From contig JAFECE010000011.1 of assembly GCA_018242295.1 (NCBI GenBank), forward strand, positions 372,001 to 436,000: a stretch of DNA of 64,000 nt, read 5' to 3'. Below are positions 51,671 to 60,908 of the stretch, piece after piece. This DNA comes from Pseudomonadota bacterium (GTDB lineage Bacteria > Pseudomonadota > Alphaproteobacteria > Rhizobiales > Hyphomicrobiaceae). Positions within the stretch are counted from its first letter, which is position 1; every line of letters begins with the position of its first letter. The notes beneath the pieces were generated by a model that saw only the letters and a program-made list of their open reading frames with translations, was not told the origin of the DNA and searched no databases. The translations under genes were made by a program, and so were the position numbers.

Positions 51671-52768
51671 CTACGGCGCTTCGGCCATGCCAGTGTCGGC
51701 CTGAATGCGGTCGGTCCAGGCGGATGCTTCCGTCTCCGCTTTCTGGCGGTCGGCTTTCGGCATTTTGGCGATCAGGTCGTCGAGCGTCTTGTCGTCGAAA
51801 CCGCGCTTTTTGGCGATCAGACGCCACTTCGCTCCTTCGATAGGGTCTTTCTTCACCTTGATGCCGTCGAGGTAAATGTAGGCCATGCGGTTCTGCGCGC
51901 CGACGATCCCCTTGTCGGCCGCGGCTTTCATCAGGATCGGGATTTTGGGCTCGTCTTTCGTCAGGCCCATGCCCTGGATGAGGCGCACGGCGTAATCGTA
52001 CTGGGCTTCGGGATAGCCCTGCTCGGCGGCACGGGAGAGCCATCGTGCAGCCTCGAGCGCGTCGGCATTGGTGCCCGTTCCAGTCTGGTAAAGCTCAGCG
52101 AGGTCGTACTGGGCCTGCGCCAAGCCTTTTTCCGCGGCGTAGCGGATGTGCTGGAAAGCGCGAATGGGGTTTTCGGGCTTGCCGTCGCCTTTGAGGAAAA
52201 GAAGGCCGAGATTGTAGTTGGCTTCGGCCTGGCCGGTCAGCGCCGCTTTTTCGAAAAAGTTGGCGGCGGCTTTGCGATCCTTCTTCACGCCGCGGCCTTC
52301 GGCGTAGGAGATGCCGAGCGCGAAGGTGCCTTGGATATCGCCCATGTCGGAGGCGCGTTTGTAGTATTCGAAGGCTTTCCGGTCGTCCTTCTGGACGCCG
52401 AGACCTTCCGTGTAGATGCGCGCGATCAGCGTGTTGGCCTGGGGTTCGCCGCGTGCGGCCGCTTCCTCGGCGAGTTTCAGAGCCGTCAGATACTGGCCCT
52501 GATCGAATGCCGTATAGGCCGCGTCATCACCGGTCGCCGGCACCGTCGATGGAATTGATTTCCGGATGTCGGTCGTTCCGTCCGGCGCCTTTGCCGGTGC
52601 AGCGGAGTTAGCGGGCTTCTTCGGCGACGGAGCGAGCTTCGGAACCGGCGTTTCGGTTTCCCTCGTGATCCAAGAGCTGCTTTCGGCTAGCACCGGCGCT
52701 GCTGCGGCGACGCCGAAGACCGCTGACAGCACGAGGGAGGCTGCGAATTTCGCGACGCGCCCGATCAT
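51671..52768 (-). CDS. Sel1-repeat exported protein
   Basis: A 365-residue exported protein. A signal peptide (LVLSAVFGVAAAAPVLA) is followed by a Pro/Lys-rich linker and about seven Sel1-like repeats, e.g. FEYYKRASDMGDIQGTFALG, AANFFEKAALTGQAEANYNL, ARWLSRAAEQGYPEAQYDYA. Such solenoids bind other proteins; the partner is unknown. The start overlaps the stop of the ThiE-like gene by four bases (ATGA), so the two are translated together. It precedes suhB in the same direction. Confidence 0.88.
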   Translation of the reverse strand: MIGRVAKFAASLVLSAVFGVAAAAPVLAESSSWITRETETPVPKLAPSPKKPANSAAPAKAPDGTTDIRKSIPSTVPATGDDAAYTAFDQGQYLTALKLAEEAAARGEPQANTLIARIYTEGLGVQKDDRKAFEYYKRASDMGDIQGTFALGISYAEGRGVKKDRKAAANFFEKAALTGQAEANYNLGLLFLKGDGKPENPIRAFQHIRYAAEKGLAQAQYDLAELYQTGTGTNADALEAARWLSRAAEQGYPEAQYDYAVRLIQGMGLTKDEPKIPILMKAAADKGIVGAQNRMAYIYLDGIKVKKDPIEGAKWRLIAKKRGFDDKTLDDLIAKMPKADRQKAETEASAWTDRIQADTGMAEAP

Positions 52769-53484
52769 TTCGCGGGCTCCGGAATTCTCAACGCCTCGGA
52801 AAATTGGCGGATTTCAGAAGCGACCGTTTCCGCGGCATCGGCGGACGTGAGGCGCACGGCGACGAAGTCTGCGCCGGCTGCGGCGAGGGAATGTGCAGCG
52901 TCGGGATCATCGACATCGAAGGCGACGCATGGAATTTCGACCACTTCGCTCCACCATGAGACGAGATCGAGCTGGCGCTCGGCGGCGCGTTCCCGGTCTT
53001 CGACGTGAGGTGGAACGCCGAAGGCTACGTAATCGGCACCCGCTTCCGCCACTTCCATCGCGTCGTGACGGCTGCGCCCGGCATCGACGCCGATGATTAT
53101 TCCAGGCGCGGCCGCTTGCTTCAAAGTTTTGAACTCGCGGACGATTTCGCGCGACCACGGCAGGTGGACGCCGTCGGCGCCGAGTTTCGTCGCATCGTTG
53201 AGGCTCGAGGCGACGAGGGCCGCGATATTCCTTTTCTGAGCCTCAGCGATAAGTGCGCGCGCAGTGGCTTCGTCGAGTGCGGAGCCTTCTGCAGGACGAA
53301 TGAGAATGCTCGCGACATGCGCGGCATCGCACGCAGCCTTCAGCACGCTCGCTGCGTGCGCTGCGGTAGATCCTGCATCGATCTCGAAATCTAGATAAAG
53401 GTCGGTGGCGCTCGACACGCGATAAGGCTCCGGTTCAGGCCCGCTCTTCAAAGCCGATTGCGGCGGAAACAAGAACGGGGGCAT
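52765..53484 (-). CDS. ThiE-like (thiamine phosphate synthase family) protein, possibly degenerate
   Basis: A 239-residue TIM-barrel of the ThiE/TenI family. ThiE joins hydroxymethylpyrimidine diphosphate and thiazole phosphate. Family segments are TKLGADGVHLPWSREIV, IIIGVDAGRSRHDAMEVAEA and GADYVAFGVPPH. The usual phosphate-binding PVVAIGGI strand reads IPCVAFDVDDPDAAH, so the conserved Gly-Gly is lost and synthase activity is questionable. The N-terminal 20 residues are proline-rich. The ATG at 53484 is preferred to upstream non-ATG starts. It heads an operon with the Sel1 protein, suhB and the motor pair. Confidence 0.75.
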   Translation of the reverse strand: MPPFLFPPQSALKSGPEPEPYRVSSATDLYLDFEIDAGSTAAHAASVLKAACDAAHVASILIRPAEGSALDEATARALIAEAQKRNIAALVASSLNDATKLGADGVHLPWSREIVREFKTLKQAAAPGIIIGVDAGRSRHDAMEVAEAGADYVAFGVPPHVEDRERAAERQLDLVSWWSEVVEIPCVAFDVDDPDAAHSLAAAGADFVAVRLTSADAAETVASEIRQFSEALRIPEPAK

Positions 53485-53739
53485 TCTAGGTGTGTGGCAA
53501 CGTTGGTTTCCCGCATTGGGTCGCAGCAATCGAGGCTATACTCAAGACGATTCGAGTTTTCTTGGTCACAGACCGGTTTTTTCGCCGGATTCCGAGCCTT
53601 ACGCAGTTTACCAACGTGGGGGGACGGGCGATGGTTGCCCATCTCTGAGTTTCGGCGTTTTTCCGCCAACTTGAGGGCTCACGTAGTGTCGGCAACGCTG
53701 GCATCGCCGCGCCTCTCGCCTATCGGAGCCAAACGGGGA

Positions 53740-55971
53740 ATGAATAAATTTTCTCTTCGCCTTATCGGCGTTAGCCTGTTGGGGATTGGTTTAGCCGGCG
53801 GCATTCCTGCCGCCATGTCAGAGCCGACGGTTCGGAATTCGCAGGACGGGACGACGACGTACTTTCCGCCGTCCGGGACGCCTGCAACAACCGGCGCCAT
53901 TCCCTCTTCAGAAGCACCAAGAGACGCGGCTGAAGCTGCCACCTCATCGCCCGCGGCGACAACTCCGGCTGCTCCGCAACCTTCGACGGCGGCCGTTACG
54001 CCGCCCGCCAGCGAGACGACTCCTGTTGCAGAGCCGAGTGTATCGACACCGCCGCCATCGGCGACAGCTCCGGCAACGCCAGCTGCAGCTCAACCGAAGG
54101 CGGAAGCGACGCCGGTCGTTGCGGCACCCGTCGCGCAGCCTGTCAGTCCGGTCGTTGAGGCGGTGCGTGCGAAACTCGGCGAGAAATCTCTCGCAGGCCG
54201 AGACAACGTCAGCGAGGACGTTGCGGCGGCGCGCGACTTCTACAACTCGCGAACCGAACCCGTGTGGGTGCACGACGGCGCGTTCACGCATAAAGCCAAG
54301 GCCGTGATCTCGACGCTCAGAAGCGCGGACGATTGGGGTCTCGAGCCCAGCGATTTTCCGGTGTCGGAACTTTCCAGCGGGGCGAGCCCTGAAGCGCAGG
54401 GCGCAGCGGAAGCTCAGCTAACGCTTTCGGCGTTGAAATACGCGCGCTTTGCGCGTGGCGGCCGCCTCGATCCCGTGGCGCTCAGCAATATTCTCGACAT
54501 GAAGCCGCCAGTCAAAGATCCGAAGGCAGTGGTGAGCGAACTGGCGAGCGTTGCGGAGCCCGATGCATACCTGCGCGGTCTCAATCCGAAGCACGTCGGC
54601 TTCGAGCGGCTGCGCCAAGCGCTGCTGAAGGCGCGCGGTCCGAAGCAGGAAGAAGAGCCGGTCGATCCGGCGCTGCTAGTCAAGCTGCCACAAGGCAAGC
54701 AGTTGAAGCCCGGCGCGGAAGACGATCAGGTGTCGCTCCTCCGCCAACGCCTGAAGGTACCGGCGGAAAATTCGGCGGACGAACGCGTCTACGACGATAA
54801 ACTTGCCGACGCGGTGCGCGCCTTTCAGCAGGACAATGGCCTCAAGGCCAACGGTGTCGTGACCAATCGCGTTCGCGAGGCAATGAACAAGGAAGGCGAG
54901 CCGAAGAAAGTCGATCCTAAGCGCAATCTCGACCGGCTGATCGTGAATATGGAACGCTGGCGGTGGCTGCCCGTGGATCTCGGGCCCTTCTATGTGATGA
55001 ACAATATTCCCGAGTTCACGAGTGAAATCTGGAAGGGTAACGAGCTAGAGCTCAAGCAGAAAATGATCGTCGGTCAACCGTCCTGGCCGACGCCAGTGCT
55101 CTCGTCCAAGATGCAGTTCGTGATCTTCCATCCGAGCTGGGGCATGCCCGATGGCATCAAGGCCAAGGAGCTTCTGCCGCGGCTCAGAAGTGCGTCCGGC
55201 GGTTCTACTGGTATCGGCTTCTTCGACCAGCTGTTCGGCGGTGGTGGCGGTGGGGGCTCCCGCGTGCTGCAGGCCTACAAGCTGCAGGTCTATTACAAAG
55301 GCCAGCCGGTCGATCCAGATTCCGTCAACTGGAGCACGGCTGATATCCGGCAGTATAGCTTTACCCAGCCGCCCGGTTCCGACAATCCACTCGGTCTCGT
55401 CAAATTCCGCTTCCCGAACCGGCACGACGTCTACATGCATGACACGCCGGAGCGCGGTCTCTTCGGTCAAAGCTTCCGTGCTTTGAGCCATGGATGCATG
55501 CGCGTCGAGGAGCCACGCCGAACGGCGGAAGTTCTGCTCGCCGAAGATAAAGGCTACTCGACCGAGAAGGTTGGCCAGCTCTGGGATGGTGGAGCAAACG
55601 TTACGCTGTCGAAAGAAGTGCCGGTCTATCTCGTGTACTTTACGGCCCGCGTCGATGATGACGGCCGGCTTCTGACCTATCAGGACATCTATGGTCATGA
55701 TGGACGGGTCATGTCGGCGCTGCGCGGACACCCGGTCCGCTATACGGCGCCGGAAGCGATCGATCCGACGGAATCGGATTCGCCGAGCGCGTCTAACGAG
55801 CAACGCGGCGGTACCACGATTGGCGATGCCGGATCGGACAGCATGATGGATACGCCCCCGTCGTCGAAGAAGAACGCGAAGAAGAGCGCATCAGCGAAGC
55901 AACAGAAGCCGCAGGGCAAATCGACCGGCGGCACCATCCAGGATGCGCTTTCGAACATCTTCCTGAACTGA
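53740..55971 (+). CDS. L,D-transpeptidase, YcbB-like
   Basis: A 743-residue periplasmic peptidoglycan-crosslinking enzyme. It starts at an ATG (53740) with GGGGA just upstream and has a signal peptide (IGVSLLGIGLAGGIPAAM). A Pro/Ala/Thr-rich linker of about 110 residues precedes a peptidoglycan-binding domain (DKLADAVRAFQQDNGLKANG) and a YkuD catalytic domain with LSHGCMRVEEPRRTAEVL, which holds the His-Gly-Cys-x-Arg catalytic motif. The order matches YcbB (LdtD). The C-terminus is Lys/Ser-rich. A bidirectional terminator follows. Confidence 0.92.
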   Translation: MNKFSLRLIGVSLLGIGLAGGIPAAMSEPTVRNSQDGTTTYFPPSGTPATTGAIPSSEAPRDAAEAATSSPAATTPAAPQPSTAAVTPPASETTPVAEPSVSTPPPSATAPATPAAAQPKAEATPVVAAPVAQPVSPVVEAVRAKLGEKSLAGRDNVSEDVAAARDFYNSRTEPVWVHDGAFTHKAKAVISTLRSADDWGLEPSDFPVSELSSGASPEAQGAAEAQLTLSALKYARFARGGRLDPVALSNILDMKPPVKDPKAVVSELASVAEPDAYLRGLNPKHVGFERLRQALLKARGPKQEEEPVDPALLVKLPQGKQLKPGAEDDQVSLLRQRLKVPAENSADERVYDDKLADAVRAFQQDNGLKANGVVTNRVREAMNKEGEPKKVDPKRNLDRLIVNMERWRWLPVDLGPFYVMNNIPEFTSEIWKGNELELKQKMIVGQPSWPTPVLSSKMQFVIFHPSWGMPDGIKAKELLPRLRSASGGSTGIGFFDQLFGGGGGGGSRVLQAYKLQVYYKGQPVDPDSVNWSTADIRQYSFTQPPGSDNPLGLVKFRFPNRHDVYMHDTPERGLFGQSFRALSHGCMRVEEPRRTAEVLLAEDKGYSTEKVGQLWDGGANVTLSKEVPVYLVYFTARVDDDGRLLTYQDIYGHDGRVMSALRGHPVRYTAPEAIDPTESDSPSASNEQRGGTTIGDAGSDSMMDTPPSSKKNAKKSASAKQQKPQGKSTGGTIQDALSNIFLN

Positions 55972-56005
55972 GCCGGAGCTATCGGCCGTTCGGTGAGCTG
56001 CAGAC

Positions 56006-56039
56006 AAAAAAGAGCGGATCAAACGATCCGCTCTTTTTT
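56006..56039. terminator. Bidirectional terminator between L,D-transpeptidase and aldolase genes
   Basis: AAAAAAGAGCGGATC-AAAC-GATCCGCTCTTTTTT is a 15-pair perfect stem with a four-base loop, flanked by A- and T-runs, placed between the convergent stop codons. Works for both genes. Confidence 0.95.
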
Positions 56040-56073
56040 GTTTCGCAATTCTGTTTCGTGAGGGGTTGCCAGT

Positions 56074-57108
56074 TCAGGCCGCCTTCTCCAGCTTCTCGTT
56101 CCATTTGCCGAGCGCGGCGAGGCTGTTCATCTTGGCGCGATGCGTGAAGGCGCGCTGACCGGCAGCGACATTCTCCGGCTTTCCGCCCCAGGCCTGGATC
56201 GCTGCGGCTTGCAGCGCACGGCCGTAAGAGAACGTCAGCGGCCATGGCAACGGGCCGGACGCATTCATAAGCGACAGGTGCTCTGTCGCCGCCTCGTCGG
56301 ACTGGCCACCAGACAGGAAGGCAATTCCCGGGACCGCGGACGGTACCGTTTCCTTGAGGCACCTGATGGTCTTTTCGGCGACTTCGGCCGGGCTCGCCTG
56401 CTTCGGCGACTTCTGACCAGCGATGACCATGTTCGGCTTCAGGATGATGCCTTCGAGTTCCACGCGCGCGTCGTAGAGCTCGCGGAACACGGTGCGCAGC
56501 GTCCATGCCGTCACGCGGTAGCATTCGTCGATGTCGTGGCTCGAATGCGGGCCGTCCATCAGAACCTCAGGTTCGACGATCGGAACGATGCCTGCTTCCT
56601 GCGCGAGGGCGGCGTAACGGGCGAGTGCGTGCGCATTGGCCTTCACGCAATTCCAGCTCGGCAGGCCGTCGGCGATGGTGATGACCCCGCGCCACTTTGC
56701 GAAGCGTGCGCCGAGCTTATGGTACTCGGCGAAGCGCTCGCGCATGCCGTCGAGGCCTTCGGTGATCGTTTCGATTTTTGAAGTCGGGCCAGCGAGCGGC
56801 TTGGCTCCGACGTCGACCTTGATGCCCGGAATGGAGCCTGCGGCTTTCATGATGTCGACGAGGGGCGTGCCGTCCTTCGCCTTCTGCCGTAGCGTCTCGT
56901 CATAAAGAATGACGCCCGAAACGTAGTTCTTCATACCCTCGGTCGCGCGGAACAGCATCTCGCGGTAATCGCGGCGGCTGTCCTCGGTCGAGGTGAGCTT
57001 GATCGTGTCGAAGCGCTTCTTGATCGTGCTCGTGCTTTCGTCGGCAGCGAGAATGCCTTTGCCGGGCGCAACGAGGGCGCGGGCAATATCCTCAAGTTTG
57101 TCGCTCAT
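56074..57108 (-). CDS. fba: Class I fructose-bisphosphate aldolase
   Basis: A 344-residue Schiff-base aldolase of the eukaryote-like class I family, splitting or making fructose 1,6-bisphosphate. Motifs: APGKGILAADESTSTIKKRF at the N-terminus, ADGLPSWNCVKANAHAL, the Schiff-base lysine in EGIILKPNMVIAG, and IAFLSGGQSDEAATEHL. The ATG at 57108 has GGAGG upstream; an earlier ATG at 57132 is possible. It follows gap by 75 bases. A pgk gene, which sits between gap and fba in many relatives, is missing here. Confidence 0.93.
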   Translation of the reverse strand: MSDKLEDIARALVAPGKGILAADESTSTIKKRFDTIKLTSTEDSRRDYREMLFRATEGMKNYVSGVILYDETLRQKAKDGTPLVDIMKAAGSIPGIKVDVGAKPLAGPTSKIETITEGLDGMRERFAEYHKLGARFAKWRGVITIADGLPSWNCVKANAHALARYAALAQEAGIVPIVEPEVLMDGPHSSHDIDECYRVTAWTLRTVFRELYDARVELEGIILKPNMVIAGQKSPKQASPAEVAEKTIRCLKETVPSAVPGIAFLSGGQSDEAATEHLSLMNASGPLPWPLTFSYGRALQAAAIQAWGGKPENVAAGQRAFTHRAKMNSLAALGKWNEKLEKAA

Positions 57109-57183
57109 TTTTGCCTCCGTAGGCGTTTTCATCCCTTTACTCGTGAAAACGGGCGCTGTTTCACAGCGCCCGCCTGAATTCCA

Positions 57184-58194
57184 TCAAATCAGCTTGGCCA
57201 TCGCGACTGCGGTGTCGGCCATGCGGTTCGAGAAGCCCCACTCGTTGTCGTACCACGAGACAACGCGGACGAAGTTCCCGTCGATTACCTTGGTTTGATC
57301 GAGGGCGACCGTCGATGACGCGGCATCGTGGTTCAAGTCCATGGAAACGAGCTTTTCGTTGGTCGTCGCCAGAATGCCGGCAAGGCGGTTCGACTTCGAT
57401 GCCTCGATGATGGCGTTATTGACCTCCTCGGCCGTCGTATTCCGCTTGGCGACGAACTTGAAATCGACCAGCGAGACGTTTGGTGTAGGCACGCGCATCG
57501 AGGCGCCGTCGAGCTTGCCGTTTAGATCCGGGATGACAAGGCCGACAGCTTTCGCGGCACCCGTCGTCGTCGGGATGATGTTCAGCGCGGCGGCGCGGCC
57601 GCGATAGAGATCCTTATGTAGGGTGTCGAGTGTCGGCTGATCGCCGGTGTAGGAATGGATCGTCGTCATGAAGCCATGCTGAAGACCGATGGCGTTATGG
57701 AGGACGTGGACGACCGGAGCGAGACAGTTCGTCGTGCACGATGCGTTCGAGACGACGACGTGGTCCTTCGTCAGCTTGTCGTCGTTGACGCCGTAGACGA
57801 CGGTCAGGTCGGCGTTGTCGGCAGGCGCGGAAACGAGCACGCGTTTGGCGCCCGCATCGAGGTGCGCCTTCGCCTTCTCTTTCGACGTGAAGATGCCCGT
57901 GCACTCGAACGCGATATCGACGCCGAGGGCTTTGTGCGGAAGTTCTGCCGGGTTCTTGATCGCGGTGACCTTGATCGGTCCGCTGCCCGCGTCGATCGTG
58001 TCGCCGGAGACCTTCACTTCTTTTGGATACCGTCCATGCACGCTGTCATAACGCAGCAGATGAGCGTTCGTTTCGACGGGGCCGAGATCATTGATGGCGA
58101 CGACTTCAATATCCGTGCGTCCACTCTCGATGATTGCGCGCAGCACGTTACGACCGATGCGGCCGAAACCGTTGATCGCCACCTTCACAGTCAT
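57184..58194 (-). CDS. gap: Glyceraldehyde-3-phosphate dehydrogenase
   Basis: A 336-residue NAD(P)-dependent glycolytic/gluconeogenic enzyme. The NAD fold starts VKVAINGFGRIGRNVLRAII, the catalytic cysteine lies in SNASCTTNCLAPVVHV, and VSWYDNEWGFSNRMADTAVA closes the chain. The length is standard. It precedes the aldolase gene in the same direction. As no pgk is seen nearby, phosphoglycerate kinase must be encoded elsewhere. Confidence 0.97.
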   Translation of the reverse strand: MTVKVAINGFGRIGRNVLRAIIESGRTDIEVVAINDLGPVETNAHLLRYDSVHGRYPKEVKVSGDTIDAGSGPIKVTAIKNPAELPHKALGVDIAFECTGIFTSKEKAKAHLDAGAKRVLVSAPADNADLTVVYGVNDDKLTKDHVVVSNASCTTNCLAPVVHVLHNAIGLQHGFMTTIHSYTGDQPTLDTLHKDLYRGRAAALNIIPTTTGAAKAVGLVIPDLNGKLDGASMRVPTPNVSLVDFKFVAKRNTTAEEVNNAIIEASKSNRLAGILATTNEKLVSMDLNHDAASSTVALDQTKVIDGNFVRVVSWYDNEWGFSNRMADTAVAMAKLI

Positions 58195-58476
58195 TCTCGG
58201 GGGTCCTCCGGAGTAAGAGATTTATGCTTGATCTGACGAGATACCGCCTGATCGCCGTTATCGCCAGGAATTGCGGGTCTTTAACGTCAGTTGGTGGCCC
58301 GCTGTCAATCAAATAGCCCCCGTGATTGGAGTTACGGCCTCGCAAATCTTTTCGTCCAACAGGGGTACAAACACGGTCTCGTTTATTGACGTCGTTTACC
58401 TTCGCCACGTAACGTAGGCGGCGACTATAGGTGATAGGTGCGTCAATCGTGTCGCCCGAGAGGGCGATTAGAGGCC

Positions 58477-58698
58477 ATGACTGAACGCAACACTGTCAAG
58501 ATCAAGCGCGGGGAAGAGGTCAAACCTGCCCGCAAACCGATGGGCGACGTTGAGCTCCGGTCGGAGAACGCGCGCTTGCGTGCCGAGTTGGCGGCTGCGC
58601 ATCAGCGTATCGCGGAGCTCGAGCAGCGGTCGGCGGATGCGCTCAACCGGATTGATTGGGCGCTCGATTCGCTTCATAGTCTGCGCGAGAGCGGTTGA
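58477..58698 (+). CDS. Small coiled-coil protein upstream of zapA
   Basis: A 73-residue protein with a basic N-terminus (NTVKIKRGEEVKPARKPMGD) and a coiled coil (LRSENARLRAELAAAHQRIA, then ELEQRSADALNRIDWALDSL). The ATG at 58477 follows GAGG. It is 45 bases upstream of zapA, a position where alphaproteobacteria often carry a DUF4164-type coiled-coil gene, so a role with the division apparatus is possible but inferred. I do not recognise the exact family. Confidence 0.6.
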   Translation: MTERNTVKIKRGEEVKPARKPMGDVELRSENARLRAELAAAHQRIAELEQRSADALNRIDWALDSLHSLRESG

Positions 58699-58743
58699 CT
58701 GTGCGCGTCGTTCAGGCGGAGAGCGGCGAAGCTGCCGGATAGA

Positions 58744-59082
58744 ATGGCCGAAGTCCCGTTCACCTTCAATCAACGCACCTATCGCTTTTCGTGCGAAGAG
58801 CACGATGTGCGGCGTCTCACGGATATCGTCGATTATCTAAGCTCCAAGCTCGATGGAATGCTGCAGGAGCACGGCGCGGTCGGCGACGAGCGGCTCATCC
58901 TCATGGCTGCATTAATGGTGACCGACGAGCTGTTCGATGCCCGGGCAGACGTGGACGAGCTGCTTGAAGGCAGCGCGCCGGAGGTCCGGTCGGCCGCCAT
59001 TCGCAGCATCGAGGCCGAGGAGGCCGGTTCCGATCACGAGGACGAAGACATCGAGCCGGTGAGGCGGCGGGCCAAAGGTTAG
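58744..59082 (+). CDS. zapA: Cell division protein ZapA
   Basis: A 112-residue ZapA-family protein that bundles FtsZ filaments at the septum. The N-terminal globular part reads EVPFTFNQRTYRFSCEEHDV then LTDIVDYLSSKLDGMLQEHG, followed by the helix DERLILMAALMVTDELFDAR. The C-terminal coiled coil is shorter than in E. coli, as usual in alphaproteobacteria. It is followed by the 6S RNA and the 5-formyl-THF cyclo-ligase gene, a conserved order that supports the call. Confidence 0.9.
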   Translation: MAEVPFTFNQRTYRFSCEEHDVRRLTDIVDYLSSKLDGMLQEHGAVGDERLILMAALMVTDELFDARADVDELLEGSAPEVRSAAIRSIEAEEAGSDHEDEDIEPVRRRAKG

Positions 59083-59164
59083 TGCTATCCCGGGATAGCG
59101 CTGGGACTGGCCCTGGATTTTTCCTGGTATCTCGCCTAAATCAGGGGTGCTGCGGGGCTCGTCA

Positions 59165-59305
59165 GGGACAAATGACCCGGGGGCCTATAAGATCCGCACG
59201 GGTGCTGTCCCTGTCCGGAGCCGTGGCTTCGGACATATGGTGCCCACCTACGCTCGTAGGGACCACGCGGGATCATGTTCCCAACGGCCTTCGCGGCATT
59301 TGCTT
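59165..59305 (+). ncRNA. ssrS: Probable 6S RNA
   Basis: The segment between zapA and the 5-FCL gene is the conserved location of 6S RNA, which mimics an open promoter and binds sigma-70 RNA polymerase. Folding by eye gives a long hairpin: outer pairing AAATG (59170-59174) with CATTT (59297-59301), GATCC with GGATC, GTCCCT with AGGGAC, and an apical stem GTCCGGAGCC/GGCTTCGGAC. TTTTTT follows the 3' end (59304-59309). Ends are estimates. Synteny plus structure makes this likely; no sequence search was done. Confidence 0.7.
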
Positions 59306-59340
59306 TTTTCGACGGATAGAGCCGCTTGACTTCGGAAGTT

Positions 59341-59916
59341 ATGCCAGACGCCAAAAAAGAGTTGCGAGCCGAAGCGTTTCGCCGGCGGAAAGCGGCCTTT
59401 GAGCGTCATGGGGCGGAGGCGAGCCGGAAGATTGCGGCCCAGGGCCTCGATTTTCTGGGCATCAAGCCCGATGCGGTCGTCTCGGGCTTTGCGGCTATCC
59501 GCGACGAGATCAATCCGGCGCCGCTGATGACTTGGCTGCAGGCCGAAGGGTTCAAGCTGGCGCTCCCGGTCATGCAGGGGCGCGGAAAGCCACTTCTGAT
59601 GCGGTCTTGGTCGCCGGGCGATGTGATGGCGCCGGCGCAGTGGGGTATCGCAGAGCCGCTCGACGACAAGCCTGCGGTCGACCCGGATGTTCTCCTCGTG
59701 CCGCTCCTGGCGTTCGACGCGAGGGGCTACAGGCTCGGTTACGGCGGCGGTTTTTACGACCGGACGCTACGGCGATTAAGGCAGATGAAGCGCGTCGTCG
59801 CCGTGGGCGTTGCCTACGATGAACAAAGGGTCGACGTGGTCCCGGCCGAAAGCTATGACGAGAAACTCGATTGGGTGCTGACGCCCTCGGGCCCGCAACG
59901 TTGTTTCGATCCTTGA
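59341..59916 (+). CDS. 5-formyltetrahydrofolate cyclo-ligase
   Basis: A 191-residue enzyme converting 5-formyl-THF to 5,10-methenyl-THF with ATP, also called YgfA/5-FCL. Motifs: KKELRAEAFRRRKAAFERHG at the start, DEINPAPLMTWLQAEGFKLA, and the ATP-binding signature VPLLAFDARGYRLGYGGGFY. The ATG at 59341 follows GGAAG. The gene is downstream of 6S RNA and 13 bases upstream of the phosphoesterase gene, so cotranscribed; the 6S transcript may read into it as in E. coli. Confidence 0.93.
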   Translation: MPDAKKELRAEAFRRRKAAFERHGAEASRKIAAQGLDFLGIKPDAVVSGFAAIRDEINPAPLMTWLQAEGFKLALPVMQGRGKPLLMRSWSPGDVMAPAQWGIAEPLDDKPAVDPDVLLVPLLAFDARGYRLGYGGGFYDRTLRRLRQMKRVVAVGVAYDEQRVDVVPAESYDEKLDWVLTPSGPQRCFDP

Positions 59917-59929
59917 TCCGGAAGTCTTG

Positions 59930-60757
59930 ATGCGTCTCTTGTTTCTCGGCGATATCGTCGGTCGCCCGGGCCGAACGGTGGTTTGCGATGCGTTGCCGGG
60001 ATTGATCAAACGCTATGGGCTGGATTTCGTCGTGATCAACGGCGAGAATTCCGCTGGCGGTTTTGGAATAACCGAAACGATCCTCAATGATCTGATCGAC
60101 GCGGGCGCCGATTGCGTAACACTCGGCAATCATGCGTTCGATCAGAAAGAGGCACTGGTTTTCATCGAGCGTCAGGAGCGGCTGATCCGGCCACTGAATT
60201 ATCCGAAGGGAACGCCGGGAAGGGGCGCAACTTTGCTCAAGGCGAAGAGTGGAGCGGATGTGCTCGTCGTCAATGCGATGGGCCGCATTTTCATGAGCGA
60301 ACTCGACTGCCCGTTTCGCGCGGTCGATGCGGAGATTTCGGCGTGCGCATTGAAACACGGCGCCGACGCCATCCTGATCGACTTTCACGCCGAAGCGACG
60401 AGCGAAAAGCAGACGATGGGAATGTTTCTCGACGGGCGCGTCAGCGTCGTCGTCGGGACGCACACGCATACGCCGACGGCGGACGCCCGAATTCTTTCCG
60501 GCGGCACGGCCTATATGTCGGACGCGGGCATGTGCGGTGATTACAACTCCGTGCTCGGCATGGATACGGAAGAGCCGATCAACCGGTTTTTGACACGGAT
60601 TCCGCGCGGCCGTTTCGAGCCGGCGGCTGGTCCCGGAACGATTTCGGGGCTTGCGGTCGACATTGACGATGCAACGGGGCTGGCGGTCAACACGGCACCT
60701 TTGCGCCTTGGGCCGCATCTCGAGCCCGCCGTTCCGGCGTTCTGGCAGCAGAATTGA
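59930..60757 (+). CDS. YmdB-type (TIGR00282) metallophosphoesterase
   Basis: A 275-residue calcineurin-like phosphoesterase. Metal-ligand motifs: [61 protein letters not shown], and [17 protein letters not shown]. Related YmdB proteins hydrolyse cyclic nucleotides or affect RNA and biofilm in Bacillus; the substrate is unknown here. The ATG at 59930 follows GGAAG at close spacing. It is directly downstream of the 5-FCL gene. Confidence 0.92.
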   Translation: MRLLFLGDIVGRPGRTVVCDALPGLIKRYGLDFVVINGENSAGGFGITETILNDLIDAGADCVTLGNHAFDQKEALVFIERQERLIRPLNYPKGTPGRGATLLKAKSGADVLVVNAMGRIFMSELDCPFRAVDAEISACALKHGADAILIDFHAEATSEKQTMGMFLDGRVSVVVGTHTHTPTADARILSGGTAYMSDAGMCGDYNSVLGMDTEEPINRFLTRIPRGRFEPAAGPGTISGLAVDIDDATGLAVNTAPLRLGPHLEPAVPAFWQQN

Positions 60758-60908
60758 GGCGGCGCGCGCTGCCAGTTTTCCAAGCTTTCTAGGGCCGGGA
60801 CCGCGGGCCTTTCGGTCGGCCGCCGTCGCTCTCTTGACCGGCGGGCGGCCGTTGCGCAAAAGACGGACTTCAGTTCAGCGCAATTTTTCAAGTCGAGCGA
60901 GCACGAGC

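Noticed and set aside
51591..52043. In-frame extension upstream of the suhB start
   Set aside because: The extension is Arg/Pro/His-rich, typical of an antisense-frame translation through the Sel1 gene, and the ATG at 51590 gives the normal family N-terminus.
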